Assembly (NCBI GenBank): GCA_016927755.1
Contig: JAFGLZ010000260.1
Span: 22,205-86,204, forward strand
DNA length: 64,000 bases
Direction of reading: 5' to 3'
Origin: Phycisphaerae bacterium
GTDB taxonomy: Bacteria; Planctomycetota; Phycisphaerae; UBA1845; JAFGLZ01
The position numbers and the translations under genes are program-made. Positions 17,308-25,746 of the stretch are shown here, one piece after another. The notes beneath the pieces are model-generated. The model was not told where the DNA came from. It made no database searches and saw nothing but the letters and a program-made list of their open reading frames with translations. Numbering within the stretch: the stretch's first letter is position 1; each line of letters opens with the position of its first letter.

Positions 17308-18093
17308 ATGAAAGGTCGTTGGGGAATCGCGAGTGGGTTCGTGGCGGGCGCCGCACTGCTATTGTGTGGTGTGGCGGGCTGCGGGCAGCCCGCCGGTGGA
17401 GACCAAGCGGAGGCACATGCCAAGACGATGAGCAAGACGGGATTCATCGAGAAATCGGTCGCGCTGGCCGACGGGACGACGCGGAAATACGTGGTCTTCA
17501 TTCCCCACGGCTACACGCCCAAGAAGAAGTGGCCGTGCATTCTGTTTCTGCACGGGGCGGGGGAGCGGGGCGAGGACAACGAGGCGCAGGTCCGCGTGGG
17601 CATCGCCGCGGCGATTCGCAGGCAAGAGACCGATTTCGGCTTCATCGTGATTCTGCCGCAATGCCCGGAAGAGCCGGGGTGGTGGACGGGCGAATCGGAG
17701 AAGGCTTATGCGCTGGCGGCGCTGACGAAGACGCGTCGGGGGTACTCGGTGGACTCGAAGCGGATCTACCTGACGGGTCTGAGCATGGGCGGGTACGGGA
17801 CGTGGACGATGGCGCTGGAGCACCCGAAGCTGTGGGCGGCGATCGTTCCGATCTGCGGCAAGGGTGATCCGGAGCAGGCCGGCAAGATCGCGAACCTGCC
17901 CTGCTGGTGCTTCCACGGCGATCAGGACGACGCGGTGACGGTGCAACACTCTCGGGACATGATCGAGGCGCTGAAGCAGGCCGGCGGGAGCCCGCGCTAC
18001 ACGGAGTACAAGGGGGTGGGTCACAACAGTTGGGACCGCGCGTACGACACGGAGGAGCTGTACACCTGGATGCTCGATCAGCAGGCGAAGTAG
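17308..18093 (+). CDS. Lipoprotein alpha/beta-hydrolase (esterase/phospholipase type)
   Basis: The protein has 261 residues. The N terminus is a lipoprotein signal (LLLCGVAGC, cysteine as the lipid site). The alpha/beta hydrolase core is complete: PCILFLHGAGERG (oxyanion region), GLSMGGYGTW with the nucleophilic serine, CFHGDQDDAV with the acid aspartate, and GVGHNSWDRAY with the catalytic histidine. It resembles the prolyl-oligopeptidase-like or dienelactone-hydrolase-like esterases that planctomycetes export to remove acyl groups from polysaccharides. ATG 17308 has GAGGGGA with a 7-nt gap; the longer open frame from 17038 is a chance extension. The lyase-like gene follows 64 bp later, probably in the same operon. 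Confidence 0.87.
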   Translation: MKGRWGIASGFVAGAALLLCGVAGCGQPAGGDQAEAHAKTMSKTGFIEKSVALADGTTRKYVVFIPHGYTPKKKWPCILFLHGAGERGEDNEAQVRVGIAAAIRRQETDFGFIVILPQCPEEPGWWTGESEKAYALAALTKTRRGYSVDSKRIYLTGLSMGGYGTWTMALEHPKLWAAIVPICGKGDPEQAGKIANLPCWCFHGDQDDAVTVQHSRDMIEALKQAGGSPRYTEYKGVGHNSWDRAYDTEELYTWMLDQQAK

Positions 18094-18157
18094 CTCCACC
18101 GTCTTGCCAAGAGATCCTGACGGAATCAATCGAACTCGACGTTTCGGAGGCGAGCCG

Positions 18158-21031
18158 ATGATGAGATCGCGGATAGTGGGATTCGTGGCGTTTGGACTGG
18201 TCCTTGGCGGGGTGTTGCCGGGGCGCGCGACGGCGATGACGGAGGAGGAGCTGAGGCAGCTCTACCTCGGCGTCGTGGAGCTGGCGGTGGACGTGTTCGA
18301 GCCGATCTGGGTGGACGACTCGAAGAACATTCCGAACTCGGGGTACTACGATTTCCGCACGTACGACACGTGGGGTCCGAAGTGGTACGCGAACGTGGTG
18401 ACGGTGCCGGGCTGCGGGCAGATCGTGTACTGCTACTCGGTGCTGCTGTCGGAGACGGACAAGCAAACGTTCGGACAGACGAAGCTGTCTCGGGCGGACC
18501 TGCTGGATCGGTGCGTCAAGGCGATTCGGTGGTGCTGCCTGACGAGCGCGTACGTGAAGAACCCGTATCCGTTCCATCCGGTAGTGGACCCGCACCAGTT
18601 CTATGACGGGAAGCAGTGGCGTCGGCAGCTCGGGTATCGCGCGGACGAGTTGGGCTGGTTCACGGTCGCATGCGCTCGGCTGTGGGACAAGCTGGACGCC
18701 GAGACGAAGGGGCTCGTCGAGGAGGTGATGATCGGGGGCTCGCAGCCGGAGTGGCTGGTGCGGTCGTGGCGGGGCGGCGGTCAGGGCGGCAACCACGACG
18801 TGGTGAAGCAGGACCTGTCGAGCACGATCGGGGCGGCGTTTCTGTTCCCGCAGCGCGAGGACCAGAAGAAGTATCAGGAGATCATCCGCGGCAACGGGGT
18901 GAACCTCGTGGCGACGGTTCACGATCAGGCGCAGAAGGCGAAGGCGGAGGGCAAGACGATCCAGCAGTGGTCGGCGGAGGGCCTAAAGCTGTTCCAGGCT
19001 CAGGAAAAGCGCCCCGACTGTCGGGCGATCTGGGACCTCTATCAGGACTACTCGAGTGACCACCACGGGTGGTGTCAGGTGTGGTACGGGTGCGACCTGA
19101 TCTTCGAGGGTCGGATGTACGTCGAGCTGCTGAGCCACATCCACGGGAAGCCGGTGCCGGAGGTGTACACGTACGATGGCAACGGGTTCGACGGGGTGCT
19201 GGCGTGGGTGCAGAACACGTGCCTGCCCGAGGGAGAGCCGGCGAGCGTCCACGGGATGGAGTACGACGCGTACTACGGCTCGGGGCTGCTGGCGTACTGC
19301 TATGGCGCGGTGATCAAGAAGGACCCGGTCGCGGCGGCGCTGGAGGCGCGGGCGGCGAAGCTGCTGACGCGTCACGCTCATGCCGTGCGACTGTACGACT
19401 ATCACCGGAACACGTACGCCAAGGCGGCGACGTGCTATCTGCTGCACAAGATCCACGGGCCGGGGGCCAAGCCGGCGGGGCAGCCGGAGGCGTGGGACGC
19501 GCTGGCGGGCAACACGCACTATCGCTGGCAGCAGTGTCTGGTGCATCGGTCGAGCAGCAAGTGGGCGTCGTGGTCTTGGGGGACGATCTCGACGGGGCGG
19601 TGGCATCGGATGTCGGGCTTCGTGGTTCCGGCTCGCGACGGACAGCCGGGCGAGGAACCGCTGATCTACACGCTGCAGAACTCGCTCTTTGGGACGACGA
19701 GCACGGACTGGAAGGGCAAGAAGCCGACGGGAGACGCGGCCGACTCGGTTTACCGGCACACGTGCAGCGACGACGGCTTGAGCACGGCGGGAGTCATCAG
19801 CGAGCCGGGGGCGGATCGATACCAAGCCTTCTTCGCGTTTGAGGACGGGCCTTGCGTCGTGTTCACGCAGGTACGGCTGCGGCAGGCGGGCAAGCTGTAC
19901 TTCCAGGGGGTGCCGTTGTTCTTCTACGTCCGTCCGAAGCTGACGTCGAGTCGGACGTACTGGGACGCGGCGGGCAGCCAGGCGCTGGAGCAGGAGGCGG
20001 CGCGAGACTCGGCGTGGTGGTGCGTGGCGGACCGGCTGGGCGTGGCGACGGTGGGCGGCAGCAACAAGGTTCGGATCAAGCGGGTCACGGGAGAGAACTG
20101 GGCGCGGACGAACGCGTACAAGGACAAGGCCGACGCGATCTATACGGGGACGGTCGACGCGGTGGAGGTCGAGGCGGGCAAGTTGGGCGTGGACATGGTC
20201 ACGGCGGTCTATCCGGAGACGCCGCATGAGCAGGTGGCCAAGGCGTCGGAGCGGCTCGCCGAGGGGGCGTTGAAGCTGCCCGAGGGGTGGAAAGGTGTCG
20301 TTGCGCCGGACGCGGCGTGTGCGGGGAGGCGGTATCTGGCGGTGGCGAATCTGGACGGCGAGGACGAGGGGGCGACGCTGGGTCTGCGCTTTGCCGAGGG
20401 CGTCGCGGTCGTGTCGTGCGAGACGGTGGTGCGGGGCGATTCGGGGACGGCGTCCGTTCGATTGAAGCGGTTGGAGTCGCTGGCCGAGCCGCTGGAAGTC
20501 TACGTGAAGACTGAGGGCGGCGGCGCGGTCCGAGCCGTGAGATTGACACGGAGTCGATACGCCCTCCGTCCGGAGGGAGACGAGAAGGTAACGGTCAAGC
20601 TGAACGTTCCGGGCGCGGCGGGACAGTCGTATGAGGTCGCTGGTTCGGGGGAGACCGTGAGGGGACAGGTTCCTCAGAATGGAGAGGTGTCGATTGCGGT
20701 GTCCGGGGCTGCCGTGGTGGAGCTGAAGGGCAGGTCGGATGCGGATCGCACGGGCCCTGCCGTGGAGATCCGCGAGCTGATCCATCGGGAGGATGGTCAG
20801 GTTCGTATCGAGGCGACGGCGGCGGACCAAAGCGGGATCGGGTCGGTCGAGCTGTACTGCGACGGCAAGCAGGTCTCGCGACAGGTGGCCGGCGATTACG
20901 TGTGGGTGCATCGTCCCGGGAACGGCGCGCACACGTATCACGTGGTCGCGACGGACGCGTCGCCTGCGAAGAACAAGCGGACGAGCTTCAAGCGAACGAT
21001 TGTCGTGGAGAAGGATCAGACTCGGCCGTGA
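18158..21031 (+). CDS. Large secreted polysaccharide-lyase-like protein with C-terminal Ig-like domain
   Basis: The protein has 957 residues. A signal peptide spans about 1-24 (GRATAMTEE). The N-terminal about 400 residues are helix-rich with repeated Trp/Tyr/His (RADELGWFTVACARLWDKL, GGGQGGNHDVVKQDLSSTIG, DYSSDHHGWCQVWYGCDL, HGMEYDAYYGSGLLAYCYG), as in the alpha/alpha toroid of chondroitin or hyaluronate lyases. A beta-sandwich follows (HRSSSKWASWSWGT, GRWHRMSGF, YTLQNSLFGTT), and the last about 100 residues look like a bacterial Ig-like fold. Asn, His, Tyr and Arg typical of lyase active sites are present but I cannot place them. ATG 18158 has GGAGG with a 7-nt gap; a second ATG follows at once. 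Family assignment is tentative. Confidence 0.7.
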   Translation: MMRSRIVGFVAFGLVLGGVLPGRATAMTEEELRQLYLGVVELAVDVFEPIWVDDSKNIPNSGYYDFRTYDTWGPKWYANVVTVPGCGQIVYCYSVLLSETDKQTFGQTKLSRADLLDRCVKAIRWCCLTSAYVKNPYPFHPVVDPHQFYDGKQWRRQLGYRADELGWFTVACARLWDKLDAETKGLVEEVMIGGSQPEWLVRSWRGGGQGGNHDVVKQDLSSTIGAAFLFPQREDQKKYQEIIRGNGVNLVATVHDQAQKAKAEGKTIQQWSAEGLKLFQAQEKRPDCRAIWDLYQDYSSDHHGWCQVWYGCDLIFEGRMYVELLSHIHGKPVPEVYTYDGNGFDGVLAWVQNTCLPEGEPASVHGMEYDAYYGSGLLAYCYGAVIKKDPVAAALEARAAKLLTRHAHAVRLYDYHRNTYAKAATCYLLHKIHGPGAKPAGQPEAWDALAGNTHYRWQQCLVHRSSSKWASWSWGTISTGRWHRMSGFVVPARDGQPGEEPLIYTLQNSLFGTTSTDWKGKKPTGDAADSVYRHTCSDDGLSTAGVISEPGADRYQAFFAFEDGPCVVFTQVRLRQAGKLYFQGVPLFFYVRPKLTSSRTYWDAAGSQALEQEAARDSAWWCVADRLGVATVGGSNKVRIKRVTGENWARTNAYKDKADAIYTGTVDAVEVEAGKLGVDMVTAVYPETPHEQVAKASERLAEGALKLPEGWKGVVAPDAACAGRRYLAVANLDGEDEGATLGLRFAEGVAVVSCETVVRGDSGTASVRLKRLESLAEPLEVYVKTEGGGAVRAVRLTRSRYALRPEGDEKVTVKLNVPGAAGQSYEVAGSGETVRGQVPQNGEVSIAVSGAAVVELKGRSDADRTGPAVEIRELIHREDGQVRIEATAADQSGIGSVELYCDGKQVSRQVAGDYVWVHRPGNGAHTYHVVATDASPAKNKRTSFKRTIVVEKDQTRP

Positions 21032-21091
21032 TGGCGGTAGCTCTTACTTGCATTGAAGTCCGACCAAGGTTCTTAGAACGATTGCCCGAAC

Positions 21092-21184
21092 CTCAGCCGT
21101 CCCGATGGGACTGATTCACTCGCAGGTGGCTCGGTTACCAGGACTGAAGTCCTGGGCTATTCTCACACGGTCCCTACGGGACCG
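21092..21184. repeat. Palindromic repeat family B, three-hairpin unit
   Basis: Three hairpins within 93 bp: GTCCCGATGGGAC, CCAGGACTGAAGTCCTGG (21138-21155) and CGGTCCCTACGGGACCG (21168-21184). The same order recurs at 28498 and the last two hairpins at 22711. Confidence 0.8.
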
Positions 21185-21278
21185 AAGATGCTCGCACTCT
21201 CCCGTCGGTGGACGGTGAGGAGAATGCGGCGCCTGGCCGGTGGACCCCTCGGTGATATGGGCATCGCGCTTGCGTATT

Positions 21279-21337
21279 CATGGGCAAGATGCCCATGCTA
21301 CGGGCAAGATGCCCATGCTACGAGCGGGATGCCCACG
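21279..21337. repeat. Palindromic repeat family A, tandem copies
   Basis: CATGGGCAAGATGCCCATG plus CTAC is followed directly by a second unit lacking its first bases (21302-21321) and a third degenerate one. On the minus strand GTAG precedes both good stems. With the family B unit this fills most of the 333-bp gap 21032-21364, where no gene is supported. Confidence 0.8.
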
Positions 21338-21364
21338 TCTTCGTCGGGAGCTCTCTTCCTTCAG

Positions 21365-22507
21365 CTACTTCGCAGGACCTAGGTTCTTGAAGAGGTAGAG
21401 TCCTTCCTTGCCGGGTGCGACGATGTCTTTCCAGCCGTTTCCGTCGAGGTCCTCGACCCAGAAGTAGATGCCGACGCCGCTGGACTTGTCGGCGGGGCCA
21501 TAGTCGAGGGTGACCCGGCGGAACTTGCCGCCGTCGATCTCGAAGTAGTAAACGCCGACGGGGTCGCCGGCGCCGGGGTCGTGGCCGTTGTGGGCGCGGT
21601 AGCGCTTGCCGGTGATGAGCTCGAGCTCGCCGTCGTTGTCGATGTCGTGCAGGGCGAGGTCGTGATACTGCGATCGGTCGGGGTCGATGTCGTGTCGGAC
21701 CCAGGTCCGCTTTCCGTCGGCGTCTTTCTTCTGCTCCATCCACCAGAGCCCGTAGGGATGTGCGGCGCCGACGATGATGTCGGCGAGCCCGTCCTTGTTG
21801 ACGTCGTGGACGAGGACGGGGTTGCTGATCATCTTCATGTCGAACTCGTTGTGGACGATCCATTTGTCGTTGATGGGGTCCTTGGGTGCCTCGACCCAGG
21901 CGTTGGGGATGACGAAGTCGCCGCGGCCGTCGCCGTTCATGTCGCCGAAGCCGGTGCCGTGTCCGACGCCCTTATCCATGATGACGTGCTCGGTGAACTT
22001 GCCCTGGCCCTTTCCGTCGGGTCCGCAGACGAGCCGGTAGAAGACGAGTCGTCCGCCGGCGTTGGGGACGGCCTCGAGCCGGCCGTCGCCGTCGACGTCC
22101 CAGAAGCGGATGGTCTCGATGTTGCCGGTGTCGTCGACGTCATGGACGGTCCAGGGGACGGGCTTACCCTTGGGGTTCTCGATCCAGCGGAGCTTCTGAC
22201 CCCACCAGCCGCCGGTGATGATGTCGAGGTAGCCGTCGCCGTTAACGTCCATGGGGAAGTCGCAGAAGTCGTCGCGATACTCGCCCTCGGGCTTGACGTC
22301 CCAGATCTTGTGCTTCTTGGTGAAGTCGGGCCCGGGGTACCAGAAGGAGCCGGAGACGATGTCGATCTTTCCGTCCTTGTCGACGTCGAAGGCCGAGCAC
22401 GCCTCGAAGGGCTCGTCGCTGATCTTGACGCGCTCAAACTTCAGCGGACCGGCGGCCAGGGCCGATGAGCCGCAGAGGAGCAGGACCGTCATCATTCGCG
22501 TGAACAT
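21365..22507 (-). CDS. Secreted FG-GAP/VCBS repeat protein
   Basis: The protein has 380 residues. A signal peptide covers about residues 1-20 (TVLLLCGSSALAAG). Seven calcium-binding-type D-x-D/N-x-D/N-G loops recur at roughly 50-residue spacing: DVDKDGKIDIVSGS, DVNGDGYLDIITGG, DVDGDGRLEAVPN, DMNGDGRGDFVIPN, DVNKDGLADIIVGA, DIDNDGELELITGK and DLDGNGWKDIVAPG. This predicts a seven-bladed FG-GAP beta-propeller. Such proteins are exported and often bind carbohydrate or protein partners; no catalytic motif is visible. ATG 22507 has GGAGG with an 8-nt gap, and a strong promoter lies 51 nt upstream. It is a single-gene unit between two repeat-filled gaps. Confidence 0.88.
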   Translation of the reverse strand: MFTRMMTVLLLCGSSALAAGPLKFERVKISDEPFEACSAFDVDKDGKIDIVSGSFWYPGPDFTKKHKIWDVKPEGEYRDDFCDFPMDVNGDGYLDIITGGWWGQKLRWIENPKGKPVPWTVHDVDDTGNIETIRFWDVDGDGRLEAVPNAGGRLVFYRLVCGPDGKGQGKFTEHVIMDKGVGHGTGFGDMNGDGRGDFVIPNAWVEAPKDPINDKWIVHNEFDMKMISNPVLVHDVNKDGLADIIVGAAHPYGLWWMEQKKDADGKRTWVRHDIDPDRSQYHDLALHDIDNDGELELITGKRYRAHNGHDPGAGDPVGVYYFEIDGGKFRRVTLDYGPADKSSGVGIYFWVEDLDGNGWKDIVAPGKEGLYLFKNLGPAK

Positions 22508-22557
22508 CTCGGTATCCTCCCGCGCCGAGGCGGCGCTCATGAGTTTGCGTGGCGGCG

Positions 22558-22586
22558 CTTATACCTTGGGGCGGGAGCGGGTTCAA
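22558..22586 (-). promoter_or_regulatory. Predicted promoter for the FG-GAP protein
   Basis: On the minus strand: TTGAAC, 17 bp, TATAAG, with transcription starting near 22551 (leader about 44 nt). Confidence 0.65.
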
Positions 22587-22710
22587 GGTGGGACGGGCCG
22601 CGGGGCTCAGCCTGTGCGGGAGATACGGCGCGGCAGCAGATCGTCGCCGCCTGGGCATTCGTACGCTTCAGCCTCGCTACGCGACTGGACTGTGCACGCG
22701 CGACTCTTCC

Positions 22711-22758
22711 CCCAGGACTGAAGTCCCGGGCTATTCTCACACGGTCCCTACGGGACCG
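22711..22758. repeat. Palindromic repeat family B, two-hairpin copy
   Basis: CCCAGGACTGAAGTCCCGGG followed by CGGTCCCTACGGGACCG, the same linker (CTATTCTCACA) as at 21156-21167. It lies in the 405-bp gap 22508-22912, which otherwise holds two divergent promoters and no gene. Confidence 0.8.
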
Positions 22759-22840
22759 AAGACGTCGGCCCGCTCCAGGGGACGGTACAACATGACATGC
22801 GCGGAACTGCCGCGAAACGGCGGAAATCTGAAAGCGCCCT

Positions 22841-22869
22841 TTGTTTGACCGCGGTTCACCACTTATCAT
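22841..22869 (+). promoter_or_regulatory. Predicted promoter for tldD-pmbA
   Basis: TTGTTT, 17 bp, TATCAT; an overlapping TTGACC at 22845 would give too short a spacer. Confidence 0.5.
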
Positions 22870-22912
22870 CTTCGACCGCGGCAGGGATGAGGCTGTGTGA
22901 GCGGAGGCCGAG

Positions 22913-24346
22913 ATGATCGAACAGATCGAGACGAGGTTTCGGGAGGTGATCCCGAAGGCGGATTACTGTTCGCTCCGGTACGTTCGGGAGCGGAGCGAAG
23001 CGATTCCGGTTCGTCAGAACGTGGTGGAGCCCGTCTCCCGGGGCCAGGACGCCGGGGCGATGATCACGGTGATCGACGGGGACGGGCTAGGCTATGCGGC
23101 CACGAGCGATCTGACGACGGGCGGGCTAAGACGGGCCGCCGCCAAGGCGCTGGAGTGGGCGCGCGCCACGGCGGGACGGTGCGTGGCGGACTTCTCGAAG
23201 GTGCCCCGGACGTCGAGGCAGGCCGAGTACCAGGCGCCCGTGGGCAAGGCGTGGGAATCGCTGTCGCTGAAGGACAAGATCGATCTGCTCCGCCGGGAGT
23301 GCGAGCGGCTTAAGACCGACGACCGGATCGTCGATTGGATGACGGCGCTGGTGTACGAGGAGACGGATACGCTCCTGCTGACGAGCGAGGGCGGGCGGAT
23401 CCGGCAGCAATTCCGGTGCCTGGTTCCGGTGATGCGGGCGACGGCGAACCAGGGGCCCGAAACGCAGACGCGAACGCTCGGCGGAGACGCGCTGACGCGG
23501 CAGGCGGGGCTGGAGCTTCTTGACGACGTGGGGTTCTTCGAGGCAGCGCCGCGCGTGGCGGGCCAGGCGATCGAGCTCCTGACAGCGCCGGACTGTCCGT
23601 CGGGTTCGAGGGACCTGCTGGCGGCGCCGGATCAGATGATCCTTCAGATCCACGAGTCGATCGGTCACCCGCTGGAGCTGGACCGCATCCTGGGCGACGA
23701 GCGGAACTACGCGGGGACGAGCTTCGTGACGGTGGACATGCTGGGCACGTATCCGTACGGCTCGGAGCTTCTGAACATCACGTACGATCCGACGCGGCCG
23801 GAGCAGCTCGCGAGCTACGCCTTCGACGACGATGGGACGCCGGCGACGAAGGAATACATCATCAAGGACGGGATCCTTCAGCGGGCACTCGGGGGCATCG
23901 CGTCGCAGACGCGGACGGGCAAGCCGGGGGTGGCGAACGCCCGGGCGTCGAGCTGGAACCGTCCGCCGATCGATCGCATGGCGAACCTGAACCTCGAGCC
24001 GGGCGGCTCGACGTTCGACGACATGGTGGGCCAAGTCGAGCGCGGCGTCTACATGGAGACGAACCGCTCGTGGTCGATCGACGACTCGCGGAACAAGTTC
24101 CAGTTCGGGTGCGAGTGGGCGCGTCTCATCGACAGCGGCGAGCTGACGACGGTGGTGAAGAACCCGAACTATCGGGGGATCTCGGCGACGTTCTGGCGGA
24201 GCCTGAAGGCGGTGGGCAACGAGGAGACGTTCGTCGTGATGGGCACGCCCAACTGCGGCAAGGGCGAGCCGAACCAGCTCATCAAGGTCGGGCACGCCTC
24301 GCCGGCGGCGCTCTTCGCCGACGTCGACGTCTTCGGAGGAGCCTAG
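22913..24346 (+). CDS. tldD: TldD metalloprotease subunit
   Basis: The protein has 477 residues, the usual TldD length. The zinc site HExxxH is present (HESIGH, 247-252), with the TldD continuation PLELDRILG and the downstream PNCGKGEP / GHASPAALFADV end. TldD pairs with PmbA (TldE) to form a heterodimeric protease that trims leader peptides from ribosomal peptides and degrades small peptides. The pmbA gene follows 3 bp after the stop, so the heterodimer is made from one transcript. ATG 22913 has GGAGG five bases upstream. Nothing is missing from the active site. No precursor-peptide gene was recognised nearby, so the role here may be general peptide turnover. Confidence 0.93.
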   Translation: MIEQIETRFREVIPKADYCSLRYVRERSEAIPVRQNVVEPVSRGQDAGAMITVIDGDGLGYAATSDLTTGGLRRAAAKALEWARATAGRCVADFSKVPRTSRQAEYQAPVGKAWESLSLKDKIDLLRRECERLKTDDRIVDWMTALVYEETDTLLLTSEGGRIRQQFRCLVPVMRATANQGPETQTRTLGGDALTRQAGLELLDDVGFFEAAPRVAGQAIELLTAPDCPSGSRDLLAAPDQMILQIHESIGHPLELDRILGDERNYAGTSFVTVDMLGTYPYGSELLNITYDPTRPEQLASYAFDDDGTPATKEYIIKDGILQRALGGIASQTRTGKPGVANARASSWNRPPIDRMANLNLEPGGSTFDDMVGQVERGVYMETNRSWSIDDSRNKFQFGCEWARLIDSGELTTVVKNPNYRGISATFWRSLKAVGNEETFVVMGTPNCGKGEPNQLIKVGHASPAALFADVDVFGGA

Positions 24347-24349
24347 GTC

Positions 24350-25672
24350 ATGCAGGAATACTTCCACCAGATCGCGGACGCCCTGACCGAGGCCCTGACG
24401 GGGGACGAGGTGTTCACGGCGTCGTTCACGGCGGAGGAGTCGGACTTCGTCCGGTTCAACCACAACGAGATCCGGCAGGCGGGGAGCGTCACGCAGCGAG
24501 CGATCAGCCTTGATCTGATCGAGGGTCAGCGTCACGCGGGCGGGCAGCTCAGGCTGTCCGGGGATTTCGCGTCGGACCGGGCCAGGGCGGGCGAACTCAT
24601 CAAGGACCTTCGCGAGATCCGGGGCCAGGTGCCCGAGGACCCGTACCTGCTGTATGCGACGGAGGCGCGGTCGACGGAGCGTCGCGAGGAGGATCGGCTG
24701 CCGGAGGCGTCGGCGGCGGTTGCGGACATCCAGAAGGCGGGTGCGGGCAAGGACCTGGTTGGCCTGTACGCGGGCGGGGGGATCCACGCGGGGTTCGCCA
24801 ACTCGCTTGGGCAGCGGAACTGGTACACGAACTACAGCTTCAACTTCGATTGGAGCTTCTATCACACAACGGACAAGGCGGTGAAGGCGGCGTACGCGGG
24901 GTTCGCGTGGTCGGGGGATGAGTTCGGGCGGAAGCTCGGGTGGGCGACGGAGCAGCTCGCGGCGATCGGCGCGGCGCCACAAACGGTCAAGCCGGGGCGA
25001 TACCGGGTGTACCTGGCACCGTCGGCGTTGCACGAATTGGTTCAACTGCTCGGCTGGGGCGGGTTCGGGCTGAAGGCGCATCGGACGAAACAGACGTCGC
25101 TGCTGAGGATGATCGAGGGCGGAGCGACTCTGGCGCCGGGCGTGACGGTCTTGGAGAACACGGGCGAGGGCGTTGCGCCGAACTTCCAGGAGGCGGGGTT
25201 CCTGAAGCCCGACCGGATCGCGCTGATCGAGCAGGGGCGGTTCCGCGATTGCCTGGTCTCGCCGCGGTCGGCGAAGGAGTACGACGTGCCGACGAACGGG
25301 GCGTCGGCGCACGAGGCGCCGGAGTCGGTCGACCTGGCGGCCGGGGACCTGGCGATGAGCGAGGTGCTCGGGAAGCTGGATACGGGCCTCTACGTCAACA
25401 ATCTGCACTATCTGAACTACTCGGACCGGCCGGGGTGCCGAGCGACGGGGATGACGCGTTTCGCCACGTATTGGGTCGAGCACGGCGCGATCCAAGGCCC
25501 ACTGAACGTGATGCGATTCGACGAGACGATCTATCGGGCGCTGGGCGAGAACCTCGTCGCGCTGACGGCCGAGCGGGAGATGATCTTGGAGCCGGATACG
25601 TACTTCCAGCGTTGCACCAGCAGCGCGCGGCTGCCGGGGGCGCTGATCGAGGATTTCAGTTTTACGCTGTGA
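24350..25672 (+). CDS. pmbA: PmbA/TldE metalloprotease subunit
   Basis: The protein has 440 residues, the usual PmbA/TldE length. It has the family's segments (FVRFNHNEIRQAGSV near the N terminus, FDWSFYHTTDKAVKAAYAGF in the middle, GEGVAPNFQEAGFLKPDRIALIEQG, LYVNNLHYLNYSDRPGCRATGMTRFATYWVEHG near the end) but lacks HExxxH, as expected for the non-catalytic partner that completes the cavity of TldD. ATG 24350 follows GGAGGA by about 9 nt and lies 3 bp after tldD. The gene after it is the ATPase cassette, which differs in composition, so the operon probably ends here. Confidence 0.92.
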   Translation: MQEYFHQIADALTEALTGDEVFTASFTAEESDFVRFNHNEIRQAGSVTQRAISLDLIEGQRHAGGQLRLSGDFASDRARAGELIKDLREIRGQVPEDPYLLYATEARSTERREEDRLPEASAAVADIQKAGAGKDLVGLYAGGGIHAGFANSLGQRNWYTNYSFNFDWSFYHTTDKAVKAAYAGFAWSGDEFGRKLGWATEQLAAIGAAPQTVKPGRYRVYLAPSALHELVQLLGWGGFGLKAHRTKQTSLLRMIEGGATLAPGVTVLENTGEGVAPNFQEAGFLKPDRIALIEQGRFRDCLVSPRSAKEYDVPTNGASAHEAPESVDLAAGDLAMSEVLGKLDTGLYVNNLHYLNYSDRPGCRATGMTRFATYWVEHGAIQGPLNVMRFDETIYRALGENLVALTAEREMILEPDTYFQRCTSSARLPGALIEDFSFTL

Positions 25673-25746
25673 ATGGCCTAGGAGGGATCGAGGATGACAT
25701 GCCACGGGCTTCCTGATAAGCTGGTGTGTGATCGAGGGTGGATATC

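Noticed and set aside
21279..21337. Possible CRISPR array from tandem repeats
   Set aside because: Units are directly adjacent without spacers of constant length and belong to the dispersed family A hairpin.
23126..25705. Very long minus-strand open frame (859 codons) opposite tldD and pmbA
   Set aside because: Arg/Pro/Leu-rich composition and no recognisable domain; it is the antisense shadow of GC-rich coding sequence.
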